A DNA stretch of 64,000 nt from Agaricus subrufescens (Eukaryota; Basidiomycota; Agaricomycetes; Agaricales; Agaricaceae): positions 2,232,001-2,296,000 of the forward strand of contig CM057059.1 in NCBI GenBank assembly GCA_029945375.1, given 5' to 3'. Position 1 is the stretch's first letter. Each line of letters begins with the position of its first letter. The notes beneath the pieces were generated by a model. That model saw only the letters and a list, made by a program, of their open reading frames with translations. It searched no databases and was not told where the DNA came from. The translations under genes were made by a program, and so were the position numbers. Shown piece by piece: positions 44,247 to 54,139 of this stretch.

Positions 44247-46165
44247 CTACGAACCAAACCGAGCGAGTCGCGCTTTCCTAATCTCATCTAGACTCGGAGA
44301 AACATCTCGTTCACCAAAAACGGAATTGTTCCCCTTAACGGCAGCATTATCATCATCAGTGGGCGCTTCTGATTCTGACATCCATTCATCACCATCGCCA
44401 TCGACATTCATATCGTTTTGAGAGTTCGCCACCATCTTGTCCTTGCCTGATTTAGGGTTCTCAGCATGCAGAGGGGCCTGGGGCTCCGGGAGACGCGGTG
44501 CAGAAGAGAACGGCACTGGTTGATGCCATCCCGAAGGAACATTTTCTAAGGAGGCTCTGAGAGCTGCCTGCAACTCTTCGTCTTCATCGTCATAGTTACG
44601 TGATTCCTGGTGAAGAGGGCCGAAAGACGTTGATGCTGCTGCGTTCCCCGGAACAGTCAGGGAATCATTTGAATTCTGACGTCCCTCTCGATCTTGTACC
44701 ATGGCCTCGCTCTCAGCAATCGCTTTCTGAAACTCCTCCTCTTCCTTTTCTTCACGCTCTCTCCGCTTCTGCTGCCAAGCCTCCTGTGCCGCTCGCTCTT
44801 CAGTTGTTCGGCCATTACTCGACCAAAGCTCCCTCTGGGCATACTCTTGCTCTTCTCGCATCCGCTGGAGGAGCTTTCGGTTACGCTCCATGCTGGCTGC
44901 TACAGGATCTAGGTCGACAGGATCAGGTGAACTTGATCCTTGCAGCGGCTGTCTGTTAGTCCCGACTGAAGTTGTAGCCGGAATTAAGGGAGGGGGAGAA
45001 GATATAGACGGTTCTGAATCCTCGAGCTCAAACGAGGATGATGTGTATCCCTCCTGACTAGCTAGTGATGCCTGAAGCGCTACCTGTAATTCATAGTCTT
45101 CGTCATCTATTCCATCTACATCATCGTGATCTAACGCATGCTGGGGTGGATTTGCAATTGCGGAACTTTCGGAAGCCTGTCCTACAGAAGTCGATGGTTC
45201 TGGACCACGGACCGTTGGACGAGGTGAGGTGTTTTGAGTTGTAGACTGGGGCTCGGGGAGTGTCGTTGCAATGTCATCCGCTTCACACCGTGCAAGAGCT
45301 TGATAGTTTGCAGGATCATTTTGTGTGATCACAAAGACAGAGTACCCTGTCAATATATTTTTAGCCTTCAGGCAAGGAGGCGTGTCGGAAAAAAGACAGA
45401 CCATCAGCCTCTGCCTGCTGCAATACCATGCCGAGATAAAGCTTGCTGACCCACTCGGGCGCTTGTAGAGACGAATTAAGGTTGAACCAATGGCTCCGAC
45501 TTGCATCCCCCCGGTCATTTCCTGATACAGGTCCAAAACGACGCATTGAGTACCAATGCTGTTCCAAGTTAAGGATGAATGCTAATTGTGTTCTATAATC
45601 ACTTCTCAGTAGTGGAGGGTCAAACAATTAATGAGCATCACATACTCGGGATGATCTTGATAGGATTTCATGGCGCTGTTTCGCCATCTTAAAAGGCTGA
45701 TGCGGTAAGGATGAGATATAGTATCTTAATGATAGATAGGGCTCCTACTTCAGGCCCCAGACCTTAAGAGCTTCCTCTATCACTTGTACTGAGAAAAACC
45801 CTAGACAGATCGCATTGGCTTGAGAAACAATCGATGGCATGCTACGGACCAGTATCATCCATATTCTTGCTACCGCCATGTTCACCCTCGGTGTCGTATT
45901 GCTCTTCCAGTACATCCAGGTTTCGGGCAATCTCTGATAAATCTGTCGGCGTAAACTTGAAGATGATCAGGTGTCAGTATGTGAATGATAGAGATGGGAC
46001 CTACATAGGGGCCCTCTATAGATAGGGTTAGCTCTCGTTGACTAGCGAAATAAAACCTTTTGACACACGGAGGAGAGAGTTCAAGGCATGTTGTGCACAG
46101 AGCATCGACCCTGGCTGTTGTTTTTCATGGTAAATTAGTGGAACGAGTGCTTCTAGTCCGGACAT
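44247..46165 (-). CDS. Ataxin-3 (Josephin-domain deubiquitinase) with UIMs
   Basis: Cysteine protease that trims ubiquitin chains. MSGLEALVPLIYHEKQQPGS then the catalytic motif SMLCAQHALNSLL (nucleophile Cys with the Gln upstream in EKQQ). Next FTPTDLSEIARNLDVLEEQY, KNMDDTGFFSVQVIEEALKV, then FILNLEQHWYSMRRFG and SHWFNLNSSLQAPEW bearing catalytic His and Asn, then YSVFVITQND. The tail has ubiquitin-interacting motifs: DDEDYELQVALQASLASQ (near 45.05-45.11 kb), EEEFQKAIAESEAM and DEDEELQAALRASLEN, with a charged coiled coil (AWQQKRREREEKEEEEFQKA) between. No polyglutamine tract. CACGTG at 46232-46237 lies 67 bp upstream of the start. Six or so short introns. Confidence 0.93.
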
Positions 46166-47370
46166 GAGAGTCACTGATGAAATCCACACAGCACTTGATG
46201 TTGACGCGTACGCCGTATACGCGGTCTGTCGCACGTGCACACATCCTTTTTTAACTTATGACCATGTCCCCGGCACATTCTCAACAGTTTCGTCGGCGAC
46301 AAACGATGCAAGGGTAGGCATCGCGGTGCTATCAAAGAGGACCTGGTTCATCAGAGCTAGGACTCAACGCCGGCAGTGTTGGACTGTTGGTCCCTGGCTC
46401 ATTGTCTCTTGATCCTTTCCTGTCGTATCTCAATCTTATGGCCTACTCCTGCTGGTTATGTTCGTCACTTATGTCAATCTTCCGACTCCGGACCTTGCAA
46501 AAATAGCCGCCATAATGAAAAGAGACCTTCCCCCTTGTTCCCTCATTTATACAGCCACAGTCAAATCTTACCAATGCATATCCTTTCTTGGTTTTTCTGG
46601 CGCACAATGATTATCAGGTTCCACTGCTCCTACCTCACTTGGCTTCTACCTGATTTCTGCTCTGTATCGCAATATTATCAAGCCACAATCATATCATTCA
46701 GCAGCTTCTGTGAAACGAAGATGGACGGTGTCACTCGCTTGATCGTTAATGCTAATCGAATCAAACTGGCTTCATAATTTGCAATTTTCGTGACCAGCCA
46801 ATGAAATAGGCCCGAAGAGATGAAGCGGACCCTTCCAGCTGTTGGTACCCGCTCATTTACTTCAATTCCAAACGGTCTCGTTGATGAACAATCGATCAAT
46901 TCCGCGTCAAGCTGTGCAAAACATAGGACTTGCTTTTGGGGCTGATCCCAGGTATATCCAATCAGATGAATAACACTAACCTCCGATGAGTGTGGCGCTC
47001 TGATTCTTACGCTGCAGTTGAGAATCAACACATCAAGCGTTGAATCGCCATGGTCTAGAATCTCAAACGCACACTATTAACACATGCTGAAGATCCGTAC
47101 CGTAGCGTAGGAGAAACCATTGTACCCTGGTAAAAAAAAATGGGGGGCCAAGGGCTGACTGTACTATGGTCATCTGCTACGCACTTCGAAAACTAACAAA
47201 TTGACGGTCCTGAGAATCGATGTCTTTTTGATGTGAATACGAAGCCAACCTATACTTCTCCAAGCTCATGTGAGGTTCTGGAAGTACGAGCGTGGGTTCA
47301 CAAGTACTAGGTATGCACTATATAACCTTCGCGCCTACCAAATGCATGGCGACTCACTGTGCAGAAAGTT
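46166..47370. other. Divergent intergenic region between ataxin-3 and the GH78-like gene
   Basis: About 1.2 kb. CACGTG at 46232-46237 is near the ataxin-3 start. TATATAACC at 47319-47327, about 45 bp upstream of the GH78-like ATG, is a possible TATA box. Open frames here (such as 46376-46777 +) look like chance; no gene is supported. Confidence 0.5.
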
Positions 47371-49839
47371 ATGCTCGTGTCTTTCTTAGCAGTTGCGCTT
47401 GTTGCGACCGGGGCTGTCGCTCTGGCTCCTCATGGACCATGGGACCAATTTAACTTTGCCCCCAAGAATAGGATTAGCCACCCTACCAAAGTCCATTCCG
47501 TCCAGGGCAACGTGAAGAATGCTGGGGCTCTGGTCGGTTCGGGAACGGCACAGTTCAACGGAAACAGTAGCTTTGTTACCCTCGATTTTGGCCAAGAAGT
47601 AAGTGTTGTATTTTTAAAACTACAAAGTTGGATATATTAAGAACGTTGACCTATCAGGTCGGCGGCCGTGTTTTCTTTGATATCATAAACTCAACCGGAA
47701 ATTCTCGCGTCTCTCTTTCCTTCACAGAATCGGCTGAGTTCATCAGTCCCATCAATTCTGACGATTCGTGTCGTACCGTTCCTTCTATGGACGGTGATGG
47801 CGTCCAATCCCTTCCGACACCTCTCAGTAACGGAAAGTTCATGCAAACTATTGACCAACAGCGTGGCGGGTTCCGCTTCATGACCATAGTAAGCAACTCG
47901 GATGACCTAGTTAGCATCGCTGGAGTTGGCATAGAAAATACATTCATGCCGCATTGGGACGACTTGCGAGCTTATACTGGGTACTTCTTCACCAAGGATC
48001 CCAATTTCCACGACCCAGACTTTCTAACCAAACTATGGTACGCCGGAGCGTATACAGTTCAGACAAACACCATCGATGTGCACCAAGCACGGCAACAGCC
48101 TTGTCCGCGTCCAAAAGGTGATGATTGCTTTGAAGGCACTTTGTTTGCGCTTAATGAAATATTTTCTTCGCAGGTTGGGCCAATAACGCAACTGGTGGAC
48201 CAGTCGAAGGGCCAATCCTAGTTGATGGCGCAAAGCGTGATCGGTATGTATTGTCAAGTATCTGTCCATTTTTGCGTGCTGATGAATTTATCAAACAGAA
48301 ATATATGGCCAGGTTCGGTCGATTATCCCTATGACAGAACAGATCCTTAACGTCGTTCTCCAGGTGACATGGGTATTTCAAGCCACACGGAGCTCGTAGC
48401 ACTGAATGACATTCTTCCGAGTAAGAATGCCCTTCTGGTCATGTTCTCCACACAGGATCCGGCAACAGGATCCTTGCAATATTCCGGCCCACCAATCAAT
48501 GCAAAGGGTAGCGATACATATATTAGTTGGTCCTTGATTGGAACACATAATGTCTGGCTCTACACTGGAGATATCGACTTCGTTCGTACCGTTTGGACCA
48601 ATTATACCAGAGCTCTTGCATTCTTGGAAGGTCAAGTAGATGAAACTGGACTGATGAATGTTCCACGAGCGTTCTCCAACGACTGGGGAAGAGATGGAGG
48701 GGAAGGGCGTAACATTGCAGCGAACGTTTTGCTGTATCAAGTACGTACTGTCGTCTCTCGGTTGATTTGCCATCTGTGTCTGAGAATCCGGACTAGTCAC
48801 TCATAACAGGGTCAGAACTAGCCGGTCAGGTGGGAGATGACGCTTTGTCGCAAGCATATGCAGCAAACGCAACAGCACTGAAAATCAGTATCAATAGTCT
48901 ACTATGGGACAACGAGGCTGGTATGTTCCGTGACAATGATTCATCGGATCTTCTTCCACAAGATGGAAATGCTATGGCAATCCTGTTCAATGTGACCCAA
49001 AGTCAAGAACAGGCAAAAGCGGTAAGCAAAGGCTTGACTCAATTCTGGACCGACATCGGTCCACTGAGTCCTGAGCTTAATGATACGATCATCCCTTTCG
49101 TTGGAGGATTCGAGGTGAGAATTTGCCACCAGATTTATGAAATTTAACATGGTCCCTCTCCAGGTACAAGCGCATTTTATCGCGGGCGAAGGCGAAAGGG
49201 CCCTCGACTTACTGCACCGAGGTGAGTCCTATTAAGCACAACAACTACAACGTACTCACTGAGTAAATCGGTATTCTGTAGAGGTAGGTATTTTTTGATC
49301 TCTGTCGGATACCGCTGTAGCAAGCAAAATAGTGGGGATATATGTTGTATACCAACTTGTCAGTGCAATCCACACTGCTGGAAGGATTTACCGCCAACGG
49401 CTCATTGGGGTGAGTCGAACAATTCGGCGTGTTCACTCTCACTAAATGGTCGTTCAGGTATCGTTCAGCGGCAGGCTACAACTTTGATCACTCGTACACC
49501 AGTCATAGCCATGGCTGGGCAACGGGTCCGACCCCGGCAATGACGTTCCATATACTCGGGATAGGGATACTATCTCCGCAGGGTAAAACGTGGAGCATAA
49601 GCCCTGTCCTGAGTGGGCTCCAGTCTGCGGAGGGAGGCCTAGAGACAGGGCTCGGATGGTTTGGGGTAAAATGGAGCGTGAGCGGTGGTACGCTGACTGT
49701 TACGGTGACGACACCGAAGGGAACGTCGGGGACAGTGAGGCTGCCTGGGACAGGGCCGGTGACAGTGGACGGGAAAGTCGAGGGAGAGACGGATGTCGAG
49801 CTAAGTGGAGGCGAGCACGTCCTGAAGAGGCATGTGTAG
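47371..49839 (+). CDS. Secreted GH78-like alpha-L-rhamnosidase (six-hairpin glycosidase)
   Basis: Predicted to cleave terminal rhamnose from plant glycosides or pectin outside the cell. MLVSFLAVALVATGAVALAP is a signal peptide; the ATG at 47371 is preferred because the frame upstream lacks ATG. An N-terminal beta-sandwich (VTLDFGQEVGGRVFFDIINS; SLSFTESAEFISP) precedes the (alpha/alpha)6 barrel: FHDPDFLTKLWYAGAYTVQT, QPCPRPKGWANNATGG, GDMGISSHTELVALND, ISWSLIGTHNVWLYTGDIDF, AFSNDWGRDGGEGRNIAANV, GNAMAILFNVT, FVGGFEVQAHFIAGEGERAL, GYNFDHSYTSHSHGWATGPT. A C-terminal beta domain ends LSGGEHVLKRHV. Ten or so short introns. The family call is confident; GH78 against a neighbouring six-hairpin family is less so. 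Confidence 0.82.
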
Positions 49840-49847
49840 TCACGTGA
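49840..49847. promoter_or_regulatory. E-box TCACGTGA immediately after the GH78-like stop, upstream of Atg27
   Basis: The site starts at the base after the GH78-like TAG stop and lies 51 bp before the Atg27 ATG. With the preceding G it forms GTCACGTGA, shared with two other promoters here. Confidence 0.45.
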
Positions 49848-49897
49848 TACGAATCATATGTGGTCTTGCTCTGTTCTTGACGCGCAACTCCTCTCTC

Positions 49898-50994
49898 ATG
49901 GTCCACCGGGACTCGCTCTGGTGCTCGTCCTTTCTATCAGCCATTGCATGCCTTCTGCTGCTACCAGGCTGGACCTTGGCGGCAGACCAAGCGCCATTCA
50001 ACTGTCATGTCGCCACTGACGACGCAAGTTTTGATCTGACAAGGCTTTCCGGCGAGCATACGGTAAACCAGACGAGGAACACACCACCAACGAAGATGGA
50101 GGACTCCTTGCGATTCAATCTTTGCTCAGACCTACAAATCTTAGAGGGTATTGGAGAAAACGATCAAGTGGGTGGCTGAATGAGTCTGGTATCTCCTCTA
50201 TACTCATCTCCCTTACACCTAGTGTCCTAAAGGAACTCGTGCTTGTTTGACCAGTGTGAATAAGAAACCGCAAGAATCTGACCGCGTTATCTCAGTCGTA
50301 CCCCTCGCCAAGTCTTCCTCTCCGTACACCGTAACTACTGGATTGTCTGGTCGGTGATCTGACCGAGAACGCTCTCCATTCCTGCTAAACAAATCTTCGA
50401 CGTCCAGATCCAAAATATGTTTCAATCAAATTCGATGGCCCCGAGTACTCATCGCCCTCTGAATCCACCCCCACAAAACAGTATCTGAACGTCACCATAT
50501 TTTGTGACCCAAATTCAACGACTGATCCCAAGTTTATTTCTTACGACAACTCTATGCTCACGTTAGAATGGACGACACCCGCAGGTTGTCCCTCCGAACG
50601 TGGCACAGATCCCCCTAAAGAACCCGGTGACAAAGATGGACCCAAAGCGGAGCATGTGGGTAGTGGACTCGGATGGTTTTTCTTGGTGTAAATGGCTTCA
50701 TCCTGCAACAATGTTTTATTCTCAGTATTTTGCATAGGATACTCCTGGCATTCGTCGCTTACTTTGGTCTTGGAGCTTACTACAATTATTCGACATATGG
50801 CGCCAGAGGAAGAGATCTCATTCCGTGGGTTCAAGGTTCTCATTTTCTTATCACTCGTCCGACTGACGTGGCTCCTTGCTAGACACCGAGATTTCTGGCA
50901 AGAAGTACCCTATATGCTCAAGGACGTCATCTCCCATCTTTGTTCGTCAGTGCATCCGCGGCGGTCATCCAGAGGGGGCTATGTTGCTGTATGA
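49898..50994 (+). CDS. ATG27: Autophagy-related protein Atg27
   Basis: Type I membrane protein that cycles with Atg9 vesicles between Golgi, endosome/vacuole and the autophagosome site. MVHRDSLWCSSFLSAIACLL is the start of a signal peptide ending near LAADQA. The lumenal mannose-6-phosphate-receptor-like domain has CHVATDDASFDLTRLSGEHT, NTPPTKMEDSLRFNLCSDLQ, CPKGTRACLTSVNKKPQ, and YLNVTIFCDPNST with LTLEWTTPAGCP. The membrane helix GLGWFFLVLLLAFVAYFGLG is formed by splicing. The cytosolic end is conserved: AYYNYSTYGARGRDLIPHRD, FWQEVPYMLKDVISHLCSS, RGGYVAV. About five introns. It begins only 58 bp after the upstream gene's stop. Confidence 0.92.
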
Positions 50995-51249
50995 GCGCCG
51001 AAACAGGACAATGGTTTGTTGGTCTAGCTTATAAGTAGTTTCGTAGGTAATGCATAATGAATGGCTCGATTCTTCCAGAAAGAGCAATGCTGCGGACATT
51101 ATGACGTTATAGGAAGCTATCGTCCCAAAAGTGGCAATCTAATTATGCAGAGGTATTAGGGACGAGTCGTTCTTCGCTCCCACGTCCCTCCTCCACATTT
51201 TCGCCCAAGTATCAGTCTCCAGGCTGGGCGCCCCGACAGTTACATTCCA

Positions 51250-52766
51250 ATGGCGCCAAAATACTATGTCATTATCGTCGGAGCCAACCCTGGCGTGCAT
51301 TTTGCTGAATGGTGTGCTGTAAATAAGCCTTGTTGCGTATATTGATTCTGACATTGCCGCAGGGTGGAAGTCGGCCCCCTGGTGAAATGTTATCCAAATT
51401 CCGTTTACCAGGGTTTCACAGATGAGGAGTTAGCATGGCAGCTGTTCGAGAAGGCTCAACTCAGAGGACAGGTTCGCGACCTCTCGGGTTCACGCGGGTC
51501 GAACTCCTTGCCCAGGCCTTCAACCGCTTCAGTGCGGAGGTCATCAAATAGCTCGCCTCCTGGTACACCGCACCAGAAGCATCCACCTGCCCCCAGACTA
51601 ACTACGTCTCGTTCTGACGCGGTCGCCCGGAATGGCGTCTCTTCCACGCGGTCCAATTTCAGGGGCCCGAATCCAAGTCTGGCCGCTGGAGGGGCGACAC
51701 CTAGTCTCAACCGCGCTACAGCTATCTCAAAATCTCGTTCTGAACCAAATCCCCCCACTTCCGCATCTACTTCCCTAAACAAAGTTTATGAGCAGGGATA
51801 CTACGCCTTGAATGGCATGGAAACCTCCTCGCGGGTTCGCACCAGGGCTGGATCACCATCTTGGTTAGCGCCATACCCAGGTGATCAAATCTCAGAATCT
51901 GTCTCATCGGACTTGTGTCCTATGGCTTCCCCGGCCACTTCAACCAGGGACAGACCTAGGCGTGTGTCAACACCTGATTCTTATTTTGACGGGGAGGCCG
52001 TAGAACCCATGGATGATCCTTCTTCTGAGCTGGCCAAGTCGCACGTACCTTTCTTCCGCCCGCAGGAGGTTCGGAGAGGCAATGGTTCTGGGATTGACCG
52101 AGAGATAGAAAGCAGGAAAGGGATATCAAGGAGACCATCGATGAACCCTCCTCACGGTGAAGTAGCTCTGCAGGGACAGGACATGCAGCCATTCGTTCAG
52201 CTTGTTGTTGACGAAGTTTTGAGGCGTCTCCGCTCTCCGGACAGAGTCAAGGATGAGTTATCATCTGAGTGTAGTTCCCCGCGACCTTCCGGGGCCAAGA
52301 GACATGGTAGAAATTTGGAAAACGGAAACAAAATGAGTGATGCTATGTCTCCACGCGTCCTTAATGGTTCGGTTCTGTTTGACGGCTGTTGTAAGTTTTT
52401 CCCGTGTTATGGAGCTCCTTGACTAAAGAGACTTTCTAGATGACGATTCAGGGCCTCTGGTTAGAAATAGCCCCCTGAGACCGGACGGACTCTGTTCACA
52501 ATGCAAGGGGTCAGGCTTCGAAATGAAGGTTGATACTTCAATTCTAGATGAGACAGGGTTGCACCAACCGAAATTTGGTCCTATTCCCATTTATGATGCG
52601 GCCCAAGATCCCAGATCACCGTTGACAAACTCCAAGAACCTGCTACTAAGGTTTGTCTTCCCCTGTTGAAAAACACTTGAATCCTCAAATAACTCATAGT
52701 CCTTTAACATTACGCCGATCCCCGGCCATGGCTCCATCAAAGTGCTCGGCAAAGATTAGTTTTTAA
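51250..52766 (+). CDS. RNase H1 N-terminal (viroplasmin-like) domain protein lacking an RNase H domain
   Basis: Four exons (51250-51311, 51363-52390, 52440-52650, 52700-52766) give 455 codons. The first 55 residues form the hybrid-binding fold found at the N-terminus of RNase H1: MAPKYYVIIVGANPGVHFAE, W-V-E-V, then CYPNSVYQGFTDEELAWQLF. No RNase H catalytic domain follows; instead there is a long Ser/Pro/Arg-rich disordered region (GSNSLPRPSTASVRRSSNSS and on), a possible helix MQPFVQLVVDEVLRRLRS near residue 290, and a C-x2-C pair in LCSQCKGSGFEMKV. The end reads MAPSKCSAKISF. Function unknown; nucleic-acid (RNA:DNA hybrid or dsRNA) binding is inferred from the domain. All exon junctions are in phase, so loss of the catalytic part is not a splicing artefact visible here. 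Confidence 0.75.
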
Positions 52767-53055
52767 TCTTCCCTTTCTCGATTAAACGTCTTCTGCTGCG
52801 TGATCCGTGCTCGTTATCGCGCAGAAGTAGAGGTTACCGTTATCTTCATTGCTTCTTGCCTTATGCTGTTGTGAATCTATATCGGAAATCTAGCCTAGTA
52901 TTTAATAGATCTTTTGTACTTACTTGTAGTGTAGTGATGCCTCAATGATACTGTTCGGTCTGAGACTAAGAATAGAATCTGATCTCCAATGTTAACCTTT
53001 GCTTTCCTCCTACCTTCAACTTGTCTCCCCCTCTCCGCTACTCTCACTGCCGACA

Positions 53056-54079
53056 ATGTTGGATCCTGATGCGTCTGATATCACCTTTAGTGCGGATGGC
53101 TCGCGGCTATTGTCCGAATCGTCTCTGATGGCGTCTGAATCCATATCATCGGACACTGGTCAAGAAGAAAACGATCTATCCTTGTCGGATTTATCGCTAA
53201 GAGAAAGAGATGATATCATGAGCAAACCATTCAGTTTACTTGCACGGGCAGAACCTGTGACTCCGACTCAACAAACGAGCACGCTTGATGAAGACGAAGA
53301 CGCGGGCGAGGGACATGATGAGACGAATGTGGAACACACGGAGAAGCAGACAGGGAAAGCGAGGGAAGACAAGCTACACAGCGATATGTTTATTCTCAAA
53401 AAACTCAACGCATCTTTCTCTACATTCAACGAGGCGATGGAAGCAACTGGCAGTATTAATGATGTACGCAGTCTTTCTGAATGCATTTGGTACTGATTGT
53501 TGTTACATTCTTTCCAACAGAGAATAGCTGTTCAACTGGCACAGACTGATGCATTACTCAACAAATATATTGAGATACTGTACAGATCTGAGGACGTTTC
53601 TCGACTGATATTTGATGAAGAATGGCAAGGAGCCGAAGCTGTCAGTACTACGTTATACAAAATTTCTTAATTTGCTGAGCATATGCATCCAGGACGAAGA
53701 GGAGATTGAACGAGAGCGTGCTGAGGCCATTGAACGCGCCCGACGCGAAGAGGAAGAACGGAAATTGGCGTTGCAGAGAGAAAAGGAGCGGCGGGAACAG
53801 GAAGAGCGCGAAAAAAGAGAGAGGGAGGAAAGAGAACGAATTGAACAGGAGAAACGTGAACGACTTGCGGCGCGGGGAGGGTCGAGAGGGACGCGGAGGG
53901 CTGTTAGCACGCGGGGGGTGGGCAGGGTAGCAAGGGGCGCGACGAGCACTTCTCGGCAGGGTGCGTCCACAGTCTTAGTATGTGAAAGATAACTCACTAT
54001 CTGTGCGAATACTCTAGGCACGACGAGGCCACCAGCTACGGCGAAGAAGACGACGTCGGGAGGGGGTTCCAAGATCTAA
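53056..54079 (+). CDS. DUO1: DASH/Dam1 complex subunit Duo1
   Basis: Subunit of the fungal outer-kinetochore ring that couples kinetochores to microtubules. MLDPDASDITFSADGSRLLS leads to an acidic N-terminus. The Duo1 core follows: DMFILKKLNASFSTFNEAME, ATGSINDRIAVQLAQTDALL, NKYIEILYRSEDVSRLIFDE, EWQGAEADEEEIERERA (across two introns). Then a long charged helix of about 70 residues rich in Glu, Arg and Lys, and a basic Gly/Arg/Ser tail (RGGSRGTRRAVSTRGVGRVA) ending GGGSKI. The basic tail probably helps microtubule binding. Ends 60 bp before Dbp10 on the same strand. Confidence 0.88.
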
Positions 54080-54139
54080 TTAACGAGCCTGTACTTTTGT
54101 CACAACTTTACTGTCACACTTCGTATTTTCTCTCCTACA

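Noticed and set aside
53653..54072. 139-codon minus-strand frame rich in Ser and Arg
   Set aside because: It is the complement of the Glu/Arg-rich helix of Duo1; the composition is a shadow of that repeat-like coding.
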